The notes: generated from the letters alone by a model not told the origin. A stretch of DNA of 64,000 nucleotides from Lacisediminihabitans sp040549465 (GCF_040549465.1 NZ_JBEPTL010000006.1:1-64000), one strand, 5' to 3'; shown: positions 43,268-52,083, numbered from the stretch's first letter. Translations and numbers: made by a program.

Positions 43268-44143
43268 ATGACCGCGACCAGGATGGACGGCATCGCCACC
43301 GCGACAGCCGTCAAGGCGGAACTCGTCGAGCGCATCGCGGCCCTCAAGGCGCGGGGTATCACCCCGGGCCTCGCCACGCTGATGGTGGGTGAGGACCCAG
43401 GGTCGCTCTCCTACGTCGCGGGCAAGCACCGCGACTCGCTCGAGCTGGGCATCGAGTCGGTACGTATCGACCTGCCGGAGACGGCCAGCGCGGACGACGT
43501 GCGCGCCGCCGTGCGCGAGTTGAACGCGAACCCGATCGTCACCGGCTTCCTGATCCAGCTGCCGCTGCCCGCAGGAATCGACGAGAACGAAATGCTCGAA
43601 CTCATCGATCCGGCGAAGGATGCGGACGGCCTGCACCCGATGAATCTCGGCCGACTGGTGCTCCGTGTGGGCGGCGAACTCAACTCGCCGCTGCCGGCCA
43701 CCCCGGCGGGAATCGTCGAGATGCTTCGGCGTTACGACGTCCCGATCTCCGGCAAGCACGTGATCGTCATCGGGCGCGGTCTGACCGTCGGGCGACCGCT
43801 CGGGCTGCTGCTTACCCGCAAGGGAGTGGATGCCACGGTGACACTGGCGCACTCCCGCACGAAGAATCTCGCGGAGGAAGTGCGTCGGGCCGACATTATC
43901 ATCGCGGCGGTCGGCGTCCCGGGTCTCATCAAGGCCGACTGGGTCAAGCCGGGGGCGGCAATCCTCGATGTCGGCATCACCAGGGTGATCAACCCGGAGA
44001 CGGGTAAGGCAAAACTCATCGGTGACGTCGACCCGGGTGCGGCAGAGGTCGCGAGCTTTCTCTCACCGGTTCCGGGCGGCGTCGGCCCGATGACCAGGGC
44101 CATGCTCATGCACAACGTCGTGGAGGCGGCAGAACGCCTCTGA
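43268..44143 (+). CDS. folD: Methylenetetrahydrofolate dehydrogenase/cyclohydrolase
   Basis: Interconverts methylene-, methenyl- and 10-formyl-THF, supplying PurN and PurH. A 291-residue bifunctional enzyme: YVAGKHRDSLELGI with the catalytic Lys, GFLIQLPLP, PAKDADGLHPMNLG, the NADP loop VIGRGLTVGRPLGLLL, and PVPGGVGPMTRAML. In an operon with glyA. Confidence 0.95.
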   Translation: MTATRMDGIATATAVKAELVERIAALKARGITPGLATLMVGEDPGSLSYVAGKHRDSLELGIESVRIDLPETASADDVRAAVRELNANPIVTGFLIQLPLPAGIDENEMLELIDPAKDADGLHPMNLGRLVLRVGGELNSPLPATPAGIVEMLRRYDVPISGKHVIVIGRGLTVGRPLGLLLTRKGVDATVTLAHSRTKNLAEEVRRADIIIAAVGVPGLIKADWVKPGAAILDVGITRVINPETGKAKLIGDVDPGAAEVASFLSPVPGGVGPMTRAMLMHNVVEAAERL

Positions 44144-44174
44144 CGTTCCTCCCGCTCGGGATCGGCGCGAAGGG

Positions 44175-44945
44175 TTATTCGCCCACGTAGCCGATCCCGC
44201 AGCTGATCCCGTTGCGGGCGGCGTTCGGATCCCAGCCGCCGTCGCCTGTGACGACGGTTGCTGCGGCATCCTCCAGCTTGATGGTGCAGGCCTCGATGGT
44301 CGCCTTCGAATCGAAGGGCACAGAGAACCCGAAGAAGCCGTAGCGCCATTGCGTGAGGGTCGGACCGGGGATGCCGCTCTCGAAATCGGCGACCGCGTGC
44401 GCTGGGCCTGCGGTGCTCCAGGTGTAGCCGTTGTCGCACGGCGCTGAAGGGTCGACAGGTTTGATGCCGGTGCCTTTGACCGACTGGCCGTAGAAGTTGG
44501 TCTTGCCGGCGAAAACGTCGAGCGGGTAGACGAATGGTTTGTTCTTGACGCTGCTCGCCAGGTCGATCGACATGAGGATGCTGCCGTTCGCGGCAAGGGT
44601 GTCCGCCGTCACGGGCGTCCCCTGCACGCCGGGACCGCAGGTGGCGAGAAACTCTTTCTGGAGGGCGCCGACGTCGCTGCTGCTGTAGGGCAGCGGTTTG
44701 TGCGCGGTCATCGTGATGCCGATCGTGCTGCCATCCTTGCCGCGCACATTGGCGGAGATGGTGAACATGAGATCGGCCGATGCGGCCGGCGTCGCACTCG
44801 CTGACGGGCTCGTGGAGGGGCTGGGTTGTGCGCTGTCGCTCGTCGTCGGCGCAGCAGAGGGGGTCGGCGAACAACCGGCGAGAAGGAGGGAGGCAAGTAG
44901 CGCTCCGGCCACACCGATCGAGGTCCTGGCCAGCAACGCTCTCAC
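44175..44945 (-). CDS. Putative lipoprotein of unknown function
   Basis: A 256-residue secreted protein with a lipoprotein signal peptide ending LLAGC (lipobox, Cys24). A Ser/Thr/Pro-rich spacer of about 35 residues follows, then a beta-rich domain with two Cys pairs. I recognise no domain. GTG start with GAGGAGA nine bases upstream. It lies downstream of galK on the same strand but is separated by only 17 bases from the galK stop, so co-transcription is possible. Confidence 0.75.
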   Translation of the reverse strand: MRALLARTSIGVAGALLASLLLAGCSPTPSAAPTTSDSAQPSPSTSPSASATPAASADLMFTISANVRGKDGSTIGITMTAHKPLPYSSSDVGALQKEFLATCGPGVQGTPVTADTLAANGSILMSIDLASSVKNKPFVYPLDVFAGKTNFYGQSVKGTGIKPVDPSAPCDNGYTWSTAGPAHAVADFESGIPGPTLTQWRYGFFGFSVPFDSKATIEACTIKLEDAAATVVTGDGGWDPNAARNGISCGIGYVGE

Positions 44946-44962
44946 CTGGGTATCTCCTCTGA

Positions 44963-46123
44963 TTAGCTTTCCCGCGATGCTCCATGGGCGGGGACCACCA
45001 CGAAAGTATCAGGCTGGCCGAATCCATGTTCCGCGAAGGCGCCATCGATAGCAACCTGTAACCGGGAAAGATCATCCCGATGGATGAGAGCGATCGCGGA
45101 GCCGCCGAAACCGCCGCCGGTCATCCGCGCTCCGATCGCACCGTTGGCCTGGGCTGTCTCCACAGCGAGGTCGAGTTCGGGGATGGAGATCTCGAAATCG
45201 TTGCGCATGGAGAGGTGGGAGGCGTCGAGGAGGTCGCCGATCGCTGCCGGGCCCTGCTCCCTGAGGGCGCGAACAGTGTCGAGCACACGCTGGTTCTCGG
45301 TGACCACGTGGCGTACGCGGCGGAAGGTCGTGTCGTCGAGGATATTGCGAGCCCGCGGCAGGTCGTCGACAGTCACGTCACGCAGGGACTCGACCTCCAG
45401 CATCCGTGCGCCAAGCTCGCAGGAGGCCCGGCGTTCCGCGTAGCCACCGGTCGCGTGCGAGTGGGTCACGCCGGTGTCCATGATGAGCAGCACGAGTTCT
45501 GCCGCACCGAAACCGAGGTCCACGATCTCCGAGTCGAGGCTGCGGCAGTCGAGGAAGACGGCGGAATCTTTCTGGCCGAGTAGTGACGCGGACTGGTCCA
45601 TGATGCCGGTGGGGGCTCCGACGACCTTGTTCTCGGCGAGCTGGCCGACGGCGGCGAGAGTCGGTCGGTCGAGGCGGAGACGCCAGACGTCGTTGAGCGC
45701 CATCGCGACCGCGCTCTCGATGGCGGCGGAGGAGGAGAGCCCGGCGCCCACCGGCACGTCCGAGTCGATGAAGATGTCGAATCCCGGCACGGTGGCGAGG
45801 TCTGCACCGCGCTGCCCGAGTGCCCACGCGACGCCGAGGGGATAGGCGGCCCAGCCGTTCAGCGTTTCCGGCGACAGCTCGCTGATCGTGATCTCGACGA
45901 CCTCGTCGGCGAAGGAGCTCGCCACCCTCGCGATGCCGTCCTCACGCAGGCCGAGGGCGATCACTGTACGACGGTTGATCGCGAAGGGCAGCACGAAACC
46001 CTCGTTGTAGTCGGTGTGCTCGCCAATCAGGTTCACACGGCCGGGCGCCGACCACATTCCGGCAGGCTCGTACCCGTAGAGCTCGTTGAAGCCGGCCCGT
46101 ACGTCGTCGCGGATGTCGCTCAT
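44963..46123 (-). CDS. galK: Galactokinase
   Basis: Phosphorylates galactose to galactose-1-phosphate (Leloir pathway). A 386-residue GHMP kinase: GRVNLIGEHTDYNEGFVLP (galactokinase signature), DVPVGAGLSSSAAIESA (ATP-binding motif), and the C-terminal MTGGGFGGSAIALI. ATG 46123 overlaps the galT stop by four bases. The much longer frame upstream is galT shadow. Expected to be repressed by the DeoR-type regulator upstream of galT. Confidence 0.94.
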   Translation of the reverse strand: MSDIRDDVRAGFNELYGYEPAGMWSAPGRVNLIGEHTDYNEGFVLPFAINRRTVIALGLREDGIARVASSFADEVVEITISELSPETLNGWAAYPLGVAWALGQRGADLATVPGFDIFIDSDVPVGAGLSSSAAIESAVAMALNDVWRLRLDRPTLAAVGQLAENKVVGAPTGIMDQSASLLGQKDSAVFLDCRSLDSEIVDLGFGAAELVLLIMDTGVTHSHATGGYAERRASCELGARMLEVESLRDVTVDDLPRARNILDDTTFRRVRHVVTENQRVLDTVRALREQGPAAIGDLLDASHLSMRNDFEISIPELDLAVETAQANGAIGARMTGGGFGGSAIALIHRDDLSRLQVAIDGAFAEHGFGQPDTFVVVPAHGASRES

Positions 46124-47229
46124 GCCTGTGGTTCCTCTGTTCGACTCAGACCGTCCCGGATGAGGGCGGCCGATTGTTCTGGCGTCACGTCGCCGATCCA
46201 GGCGCCCATGGCGGCCTCGGACCCGGCGAGGAACTTCAGTTTGTTCTCTCCGCGACGTGGCGATGTTACCTGCAGCATGAGACGGATGTCGTCGCGTCCG
46301 ACATTCACCGGTGCCTGGTGCCACGCGGCGATGTAGGGCGTCGGGGTGTCGTAGAGCGCGTCGATCGCCCGCAGGAGCCGCAGGTAGAGCCCGGCGAGTT
46401 CATCCCGTTCCTCGGTGTTGGTCGCGGCGAAGTCGGGAATGTGGCGATGGGGCAGCATGTGCACCTCGATGGGCCAGCGGGCGGCGAACGGCACGAAGGC
46501 GGTCCAGTGTTCGCCACGCAGTACGACCCGTTCGGATTCGCCCTCGAACTCGAGGATGCGCTCGAACAGGTCGGGCCCGAACTGCTCGATCGATTCCCGC
46601 AGTCTGGCGGTGCGCGGCGTGACGTAGGGATAGGCGTAGATCTGCCCGTGCGGATGCAGCAGCGTCACGCCGATCGCCTCACCGCGGTTCTCGAATGGGA
46701 AGACCTGTTGCACACCGGGAAGTGCCGAGAGCACGGCTGTGCGGTCCGCCCACGCCTCGATCACCGTACGTGCGCGAGAACGGCTGATGCTGCCGAAAGC
46801 GCCCTCGTGCTCCGGGCTGAACGCGACGACCTCGCAGCGCCCGACGGACGGCAGGGTGCGGCCGAGCCCTACCGAGGTCAGCTCCGAGGGTTCGAAGGCC
46901 GCAGCGATCTCCGGCCCAAAGGATGGCGAGCGGTTCTCGAAGACGGCGACATCGTAGACATCCGGGATCTCCGAGGGATTGCCCGCGCTCGCCGGTGCCA
47001 GCGGATCCTGGTCGGCTGGCGGTAGCACGACGCGGTTCTGGCGGGATGCCGCGATCGAGATCCATTCGCCGGTGAGCGGGTCTTGCCGCATGGTCGCGGT
47101 GGCCGGGCGTGGGTCGAGAATGCGGGCATCCGGCTTGCGATCGGGAGACAGTTTCGTGTCCACGTCGTCGAAGTAGATGAGGTCGCGGCCGTCGGCCAGC
47201 GTGTACTCGCGTTTGACGATCGGAGTCAT
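46120..47229 (-). CDS. galT: Galactose-1-phosphate uridylyltransferase
   Basis: Exchanges UMP between UDP-glucose and galactose-1-phosphate. A 369-residue HIT-superfamily protein with the nucleophile motif HPHGQIYAYPYV and a second HIT half with HMLPHRHIPDF. The open frame continues 380 codons upstream through antisense of the repressor gene, but ATG 47229, with AAGGGA upstream, is the start. No galE is present in the window. Confidence 0.94.
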   Translation of the reverse strand: MTPIVKREYTLADGRDLIYFDDVDTKLSPDRKPDARILDPRPATATMRQDPLTGEWISIAASRQNRVVLPPADQDPLAPASAGNPSEIPDVYDVAVFENRSPSFGPEIAAAFEPSELTSVGLGRTLPSVGRCEVVAFSPEHEGAFGSISRSRARTVIEAWADRTAVLSALPGVQQVFPFENRGEAIGVTLLHPHGQIYAYPYVTPRTARLRESIEQFGPDLFERILEFEGESERVVLRGEHWTAFVPFAARWPIEVHMLPHRHIPDFAATNTEERDELAGLYLRLLRAIDALYDTPTPYIAAWHQAPVNVGRDDIRLMLQVTSPRRGENKLKFLAGSEAAMGAWIGDVTPEQSAALIRDGLSRTEEPQA

Positions 47230-47253
47230 AGCAATCCCTTGTCGCGCGGTTTC

Positions 47254-47300
47254 GAAAACGCAAGAAACCTTAGCTCTTATTGACAAGAAAACACAAGTAA
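47254..47300. promoter_or_regulatory. Direct-repeat operator between galTK and the DeoR-type repressor
   Basis: GAAAACGCAAGAAA (47254-47267) and GAAAACACAAGTAA (47287-47300) differ at two positions and are spaced 33 bases apart, about three helical turns. A third, weaker CAAAG copy follows. DeoR/GlpR-type repressors bind such A-rich direct repeats. The right-hand copy lies inside the -35/-10 spacer of the regulator's own promoter, implying autoregulation. Confidence 0.6.
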
Positions 47301-47308
47301 TCAAAGAT
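47280..47308 (+). promoter_or_regulatory. Promoter of the DeoR-type regulator (TTGACA, 17 bp, AAAGAT), leaderless
   Basis: A perfect -35 TTGACA at 47280-47285, a 17-base spacer, and -10 AAAGAT ending six bases before the ATG at 47315. Confidence 0.6.
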
Positions 47309-47314
47309 CGAACC

Positions 47315-48112
47315 ATGGTCTCGATCCAGCCCCCGCCGCCCGCTGCGGCTCGGCGCGAGCAGATTCTCTCGAGCATCGACGAACAGGGCTTCGTGAGGGT
47401 CACCGAGTTGAGCCGTCGTTTCGGAATCTCAGAGGTCACTGTCCGCGCCGACCTGGACGCGCTCGCCCAGAGCAGCGCGGTGTTGCGGATACACGGCGGC
47501 GCCGTTCCTGCCAGCCGTCCCGCCGGGCTCGAGCGCCCATTCGAACAGTCTGCGCTTGCCGCGAGCGATGAGAAAGCCAGGATCGGGCGGGCAGCTGCCG
47601 CGCTGGTGGAATCCGACCAGGCGGTTGTGCTCGACGTCGGCACCACGACCACCGCCATCGCCATGGCCCTGCTCGCCCGCGACGACCTGCACAATGTCGT
47701 CATCATCACGAACGCCCTCAACATTGCGCTGGCGCTGGAGCCGGTCATCCCGCGTTTCACCGTGATTGTCACCGGCGGAACGCTTCGGCCACTGCAACAC
47801 TCGCTCGTCGATCCCCTTGCCAGCGTGGTGCTCGACCAGGTGCGCGGTGACCTGGTATTCATCGGATGCAGTGGAGTGGATGCCGCGGCAGGTGTCACCA
47901 ACGTGAACCTCCCCGAGGCCGATATGAAGCGCCGCATGCTCGCGACGGCTGCTCGCCGGGTCGTGGTCGCGGACAGTTCCAAGCTGGGGGTCGCCCAGCT
48001 CAGCCGTGTTGTGCCGCTCGACGGCGTTGACAGCCTCATCACCGGATCCGAAGCCGACCCTGCACAACTCGAGCGTCTCGTCGCGGCCGGACTCCACATT
48101 CTCACGGCGTGA
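47315..48112 (+). CDS. DeoR/GlpR-family transcriptional regulator
   Basis: A 265-residue regulator, divergent from galTK. The N-terminal winged helix-turn-helix is ARREQILSSIDEQGFVRVTELSRRFGISEVTVRADLDAL. The C-terminal DeoR effector (sugar-phosphate) domain has VLDVGTTTTAIAMAL and VVVADSSKLG. By position it probably represses galTK until a galactose-derived phosphate appears. ATG 47315 is favoured by the promoter; the frame upstream has no other support. Confidence 0.9.
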   Translation: MVSIQPPPPAAARREQILSSIDEQGFVRVTELSRRFGISEVTVRADLDALAQSSAVLRIHGGAVPASRPAGLERPFEQSALAASDEKARIGRAAAALVESDQAVVLDVGTTTTAIAMALLARDDLHNVVIITNALNIALALEPVIPRFTVIVTGGTLRPLQHSLVDPLASVVLDQVRGDLVFIGCSGVDAAAGVTNVNLPEADMKRRMLATAARRVVVADSSKLGVAQLSRVVPLDGVDSLITGSEADPAQLERLVAAGLHILTA

Positions 48113-48153
48113 ACCGCCGCACCGCCTGACCGCGGGTCGTCCGCTACTCTGGA

Positions 48154-48305
48154 GGCACGAAGGGGAGTAGTTCCCTCGCCCATCAGGCCGAATGCTGGCC
48201 TGGCAGGCGTGCGGATGTATCGACATACTGGCCGGTCACGGCGACTGGCCCGGTACTCCACCGCTGTGATCCACTGGTCGCAGCGGCGAACGAGACCTTC
48301 GGTCA
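48154..48305 (+). ncRNA. yybP-ykoY manganese riboswitch
   Basis: Carries the two conserved sides of the yybP-ykoY aptamer: 5' CACGAAGGGGAGTAG and 3' GCGAACGAGACCTTCGGTC, with CGAAGG/CCTTCG closing the stem. Between them are GC-rich helices (TGCTGGCCTGGCAG; GGCCGGTCACGGCGACTGGCC). A TACTCT -10 lies at 48145-48150. Downstream, the stem TCCGGTC-CCC-GACCGGA ends at the GGAAGG ribosome site (48356-48361) of the transporter gene, so translation control by Mn2+ is the likely output. Confidence 0.85.
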
Positions 48306-48371
48306 GCTCACACTGGCCGAGGTCGCGCAACCGCACAACCTCGTCCGGTCCCCGACCGGAAGGCACCCGTG

Positions 48372-49442
48372 ATGACAACCCCTACCCAGCGCCAGCCCCA
48401 ACCCAGCGATCTTCGCCGCTGGCGTCACTATCTCGCTGACGAACGTGCGGAAGCTGCCGTCTACCGCGACCTCGCCAGCCGTCGAGAGGGCGAGGAGAAA
48501 GAGATCCTGCTCGCGCTCGCGGATGCTGAGGGTCGCCACGAACAGCACTGGAAAGACCTGCTTGGCGACCAGATCGGAAAACCGCGCAATGGCGACATCC
48601 GCACCAGGCTCCTCGGTTTTCTCGCCAGGCGCTTTGGTTCGGTCTTCGTGCTCGCGCTCGCCCAGCGGGCTGAGGCCCGCTCGCCCTATGAGGCGGATTC
48701 GGATGCCACACCGGCTATGGCGGCGGACGAACGGATTCACGAGGAGGTCGTCCGTGGCCTCGCGACCAGGGGCCGCAACCGCCTCTCCGGAACGTTCAGG
48801 GCGGCAGTCTTCGGCGCCAACGACGGACTCGTCAGCAACCTCGCCCTGGTGATCGGCATCAGCGCGAGCGGCGTTGCCACGCATGTCGTGTTGCTGACCG
48901 GCGTCGCGGGGCTGCTCGCCGGCGCGCTGTCGATGGGGGCGGGGGAGTACGTCTCCGTGCGGTCGCAGCGGGAACTGCTGGAGGCATCCGCATCGAGCGG
49001 GCAGAGCCAGAAGGTGCTGCCCGACCTGGATGTCGACGCCAACGAACTCCCGCTCGTCTACCGCGCACGGGGGATGTCTGAGACCGAGGCCGACGCGCAC
49101 GCCAGCGAGGTGCTGCGCGACAACAGCCTCGAGATCACCGAGGAGGTCGACGAACACGAGACCATCGGCACCGGTTTCGACGCCGCTATCTCGAGCTTCT
49201 GCTTCTTCGCCTCTGGCGCGATCATCCCGATCATCCCGTACTTCTTCGGACTCGGCGGGTTCGTCGCCATTCTGGTGGCCGCCGGTCTCGTCGGGCTCGC
49301 GCTGCTGGGTACCGGGGCGATCGTCGGCGTGCTCTCGGGTGGTCCGCCGCTGAGGCGTGCACTGCGCCAGCTCGGCATCGGATTCGGGGCGGCCCTTGTC
49401 ACCTATCTGCTCGGCCTGCTGTTCGGCACAGCGATCGGCTGA
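48372..49442 (+). CDS. Ferritin-like/VIT1 fusion metal exporter (MbfA-like)
   Basis: About 356 residues. Residues 1-140 form a ferritin-like four-helix domain with metal ligands (HYLADERAEAAVYRDLA, EGRHEQHW, DERIHEE). Residues 145-356 are a VIT1/CCC1 membrane domain (FGANDGLVSNLALVIG, GALSMGAGEYVSVRSQRE, SSFCFFASGAIIPIIPYFF). MbfA-type relatives export iron. The upstream manganese riboswitch argues that this one exports Mn2+, or both. ATG 48372 is chosen over GTG 48369, one codon earlier. Confidence 0.87.
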   Translation: MTTPTQRQPQPSDLRRWRHYLADERAEAAVYRDLASRREGEEKEILLALADAEGRHEQHWKDLLGDQIGKPRNGDIRTRLLGFLARRFGSVFVLALAQRAEARSPYEADSDATPAMAADERIHEEVVRGLATRGRNRLSGTFRAAVFGANDGLVSNLALVIGISASGVATHVVLLTGVAGLLAGALSMGAGEYVSVRSQRELLEASASSGQSQKVLPDLDVDANELPLVYRARGMSETEADAHASEVLRDNSLEITEEVDEHETIGTGFDAAISSFCFFASGAIIPIIPYFFGLGGFVAILVAAGLVGLALLGTGAIVGVLSGGPPLRRALRQLGIGFGAALVTYLLGLLFGTAIG

Positions 49443-49480
49443 GCGCTGCCCGCGGCTACGGCTGGCTGCAGCGAGTGGCA

Positions 49481-49571
49481 GAGTGCCAAATGAAGGAGAT
49501 GACGCCCTTCGCGGCGATCCCTGCCTGAAGATACGGGAGCTTCAGCGCGAGAGTGCCTTCATTTGGCACTC
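49481..49571. repeat. 91-bp inverted-repeat element with 16-base arms
   Basis: GAGTGCCAAATGAAGG (49481-49496) and its exact reverse complement (49556-49571) flank 59 bases that contain a further GAAG...CTTC pairing. It lies between convergent genes and resembles in size the elements at 14414, 20588 and 36873. A terminator role is possible. Confidence 0.7.
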
Positions 49572-49588
49572 ACAGACGGGCACGCGTT

Positions 49589-49933
49589 CTAGGGAGTGTC
49601 CAGATAGCTTGTGTCGACTTCAGTGTCTTCGATGGGCAGACCGATGCTCACTCTCTTCGAGGCGCCAAGAGCCACCGTGCGGGCATGCAGTTTGTTCACA
49701 GCCTCGATCGTGTCCGGCGATGGAGCTGTCGAGTCCGACGGAGTGACCAGCAATTCACTCGCCGGACCGATCACCAGGTCGGCGATGATCCCGCGGCCGT
49801 CTTCGTCGACCGCGGGTAGATGCACCACTTCGGCGAAGTCGTTGAGGGCCGCGGCCGCCGCGAACTGGAGCAGCGCGTCGGCCGCTTCATCAGTCGTGAT
49901 GAAAGACACTCCGCCGTAAGCCACTTTCTTCAT
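49589..49933 (-). CDS. Hypothetical 114-residue protein
   Basis: A soluble acidic protein starting MKKVAYGGVSFITTDEAADALLQFA, with no recognised domain. AGGAGGAC lies eleven bases before the ATG, so translation is likely. It sits downstream of the flotillin gene on the same strand, 69 bases after its stop, and may share its transcript. Confidence 0.65.
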   Translation of the reverse strand: MKKVAYGGVSFITTDEAADALLQFAAAAALNDFAEVVHLPAVDEDGRGIIADLVIGPASELLVTPSDSTAPSPDTIEAVNKLHARTVALGASKRVSIGLPIEDTEVDTSYLDTP

Positions 49934-50002
49934 CTATCCACCGTCCTCCTGAATTGGCGAGGGCGGTAGCACGTTGCGGAAACTGTCAGGTCGGAGTAAT
50001 GC

Positions 50003-51454
50003 CTACTCGGCTTCGAGGGGCCGGTTCGGGTCTTCTGCGGGCGCCGATTCGGCGGGAACATCGGGTTCGACGGCAACTGTTGTCGGCGCAGAGTCGCGTG
50101 CGACGGCGCGCCCCGCGGCGGTGCCGCCGACGAAACTGCCGATGAGTGACTTGATATCGACACCGGCTGTCGCCTGGAGAACCGAGTCGATCTCGCTGAA
50201 GCCGCCGGCGACATTCTTGGTCAGCTGGCTGGCGCCATCGGTGGAGACGACGGTGAGGTTGTCGATGTTGCCCATCGGGGCGGCGAGTTCGTGGGCGATC
50301 TGCGGCAGCAGCTCCACGAGTCGCAGCTGGATGAGCGCCTCCGACTTCTGCGCGACGGCCTCGGCCGCGAGCTTGGTGGCCTCCGCCTCCGCTGTTCCCT
50401 TGGCGAGGATGGCGTCGGCGGTTGCCTGACCCTCCGCGCGGATGGCCTCCGCGCTGAGCACTCGCGCATCGCGTTCGGCCTTTGCCGCGGTGACCTGTGC
50501 CTCGGCGGCGGCGGTCGCGGCGACACGCACCTTGTAGGCGTCCGCATCGGCGACGGCATTGACTTCGGAGGCCAGCTGTGCGGCGCGGAGCTTCGATGCC
50601 GCCTGGGCCGTGACCTCCTGCTCGTGCACGATGTTCTGCTGGGTCTGGGCTTCGGCAAGTGGCTTCGCACCGGCGGCCTCGGCTGTCGCTTTGTCGGTCT
50701 CGAGCTGCAGCGCCGCGCGCTTGAGCGCCAGTTCGTTGTTGGCGATTGCGACGGCCTGCTCGGCCGCGATCGATGCCTGCTGCGAGGCCTGGCCGGCCTG
50801 CGCTTCCGCGATCTCGGCGGTCTGCAGTACCTTCGCCTGCTCGGCGCGACCCATGTTGCTGATGTAGTCGTTCTCGTCAGTTATGCCCTTGATTTCGAAC
50901 GAGTCGACATCGAGGCCCTGGCTGAGCAGCGACTCACGCGCGGTGGAGAGCACAGCTGCTCCCAGTTCGTCCCGCTTCTGGATGATGGTCAACACGTCTG
51001 TGCCACCGATGGAGGAGCGGAGCGAACCCGACAGCACTTCGAGGGCGAAACTGTCGATATTTTTGTCGTTGCCGATGAATCGTTGACCGGCCGCGAGGAT
51101 AGCGGTGTGGCTGTCGCCGACCTTGACGATCGCCACGGCTTCGACGCGGATCGTCACGCCTTTGCCGTCCTGCGCTTCGGCCTGCAGCTCGATCGCCCGG
51201 GAACGAAGGCTGAGCTTAAAAGCCTTCTGGAAGAACGGCGTGATGAAGACGCCGGAACCCACCACGATCTTGATGCCCGACTGTTCGGTGGAGACACCGT
51301 CGACGGTGAGCTTTCGTGCCCGTCGACCGGTGAGCAGGATCGCCTCATCCGGCCCCGCGTTCTTATAGATCGACCTCAGGTAGATGAGGGCGAGAAGAGC
51401 GACGATGATCACCGCGACGACGATGGCGATCGTGGAGTTGATTCCGAAGAGCAT
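50003..51454 (-). CDS. Flotillin/SPFH-domain protein
   Basis: A 483-residue membrane-scaffold protein: one N-terminal transmembrane helix (about 7-28), an SPFH/band-7 domain (30-200), and a long Ala/Glu coiled coil with repeated AEAxA heptads (200-390). An acidic Pro-rich tail completes it. Flotillins organise membrane microdomains by oligomerising through the coiled coil. GDSHTAILAAGQRF and GLDVDSFEIKGI match the YqiK/FloT branch. ATG 51454 has AAGGATG upstream. Confidence 0.9.
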   Translation of the reverse strand: MLFGINSTIAIVVAVIIVALLALIYLRSIYKNAGPDEAILLTGRRARKLTVDGVSTEQSGIKIVVGSGVFITPFFQKAFKLSLRSRAIELQAEAQDGKGVTIRVEAVAIVKVGDSHTAILAAGQRFIGNDKNIDSFALEVLSGSLRSSIGGTDVLTIIQKRDELGAAVLSTARESLLSQGLDVDSFEIKGITDENDYISNMGRAEQAKVLQTAEIAEAQAGQASQQASIAAEQAVAIANNELALKRAALQLETDKATAEAAGAKPLAEAQTQQNIVHEQEVTAQAASKLRAAQLASEVNAVADADAYKVRVAATAAAEAQVTAAKAERDARVLSAEAIRAEGQATADAILAKGTAEAEATKLAAEAVAQKSEALIQLRLVELLPQIAHELAAPMGNIDNLTVVSTDGASQLTKNVAGGFSEIDSVLQATAGVDIKSLIGSFVGGTAAGRAVARDSAPTTVAVEPDVPAESAPAEDPNRPLEAE

Positions 51455-51558
51455 GGAGCATCCTTGCGGTCGTGCCCGCAGCGGCGGACGGGTGGTGCAC
51501 GGCGAGTGGGTGGCTAGCTATGCTCACGTTACTGCACCGGATGCAGCATCCAAGCGGT

Positions 51559-51987
51559 TCAGTGCTCAGGCAATTCCTTAACCGCGGTGGGCAGAATCTC
51601 GGCCAGCAGCGCCTCGATGCGGGCTTTGATGTCGTCCCGAATTCGGCGCACCTCGTCGATATCCTTGCCGGCCGGGTCGCTGAGTTCCCAGTCCTCGTAG
51701 CGTTTTCCGGGGAAGATCGGGCAGGCGTCGCCGCAACCCATGGTGATGACGACATCCGAGCGCCTGACCTGCTCCGTCGTCATGAGCTGTGGCACTCCCT
51801 GCGAGATGTCGATGCCCTCTTCGGCCATCGCCTGGATGGCGATCGGGTTGATCTCGTTGCCGGGCTCGGATCCGCCGGAGCGAACCTCGACGGCACCTCC
51901 GGAGAGCGCGGCCATATAGCCGGCTGCCATCTGCGAACGGCCCGCGTTGTGGACGCAGACGAAGAGAACAATGGGTCGGGATGTCAT
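51559..51987 (-). CDS. arsC: Arsenate reductase (LMW protein-tyrosine-phosphatase fold)
   Basis: A 142-residue protein: P-loop VCVHNAGRSQMAAG (CX5R), redox cysteine region MGCGDACPIFPGKRYEDWEL, and the DPAGKDIDEVRRIRDDI catalytic Asp loop. It would reduce arsenate to arsenite with thioredoxin or mycothiol. ATG 51987 begins the family homology. It lies downstream of the CmtR-like regulator and the Cys-rich peptide but beyond a hairpin, so it may depend on read-through. No arsenite exporter is visible here. Confidence 0.85.
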   Translation of the reverse strand: MTSRPIVLFVCVHNAGRSQMAAGYMAALSGGAVEVRSGGSEPGNEINPIAIQAMAEEGIDISQGVPQLMTTEQVRRSDVVITMGCGDACPIFPGKRYEDWELSDPAGKDIDEVRRIRDDIKARIEALLAEILPTAVKELPEH

Positions 51988-52038
51988 CGTTATGAGTCTA
52001 TTGATCGGGCAGCTCATCGACGGGCCCGGAAGAGGAAA

Positions 52039-52068
52039 CTCCCCGAGCGGCGTATGCCGGTCGGGGAG
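52039..52068 (-). terminator. Terminator between the Cys-rich peptide and arsC
   Basis: On the minus strand CTCCCCGA...TCGGGGAG with an inner CCGGC/GCCG(C) pairing, followed by TTTCC. It would end the cmtR-peptide transcript. Confidence 0.6.
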
Positions 52069-52083
52069 CCCACGTTGCCGTTA

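Noticed and set aside
41612..43852. 746-codon antisense frame over glyA and folD
   Set aside because: Both sense genes are unambiguous; the frame has no domain and typical shadow composition.
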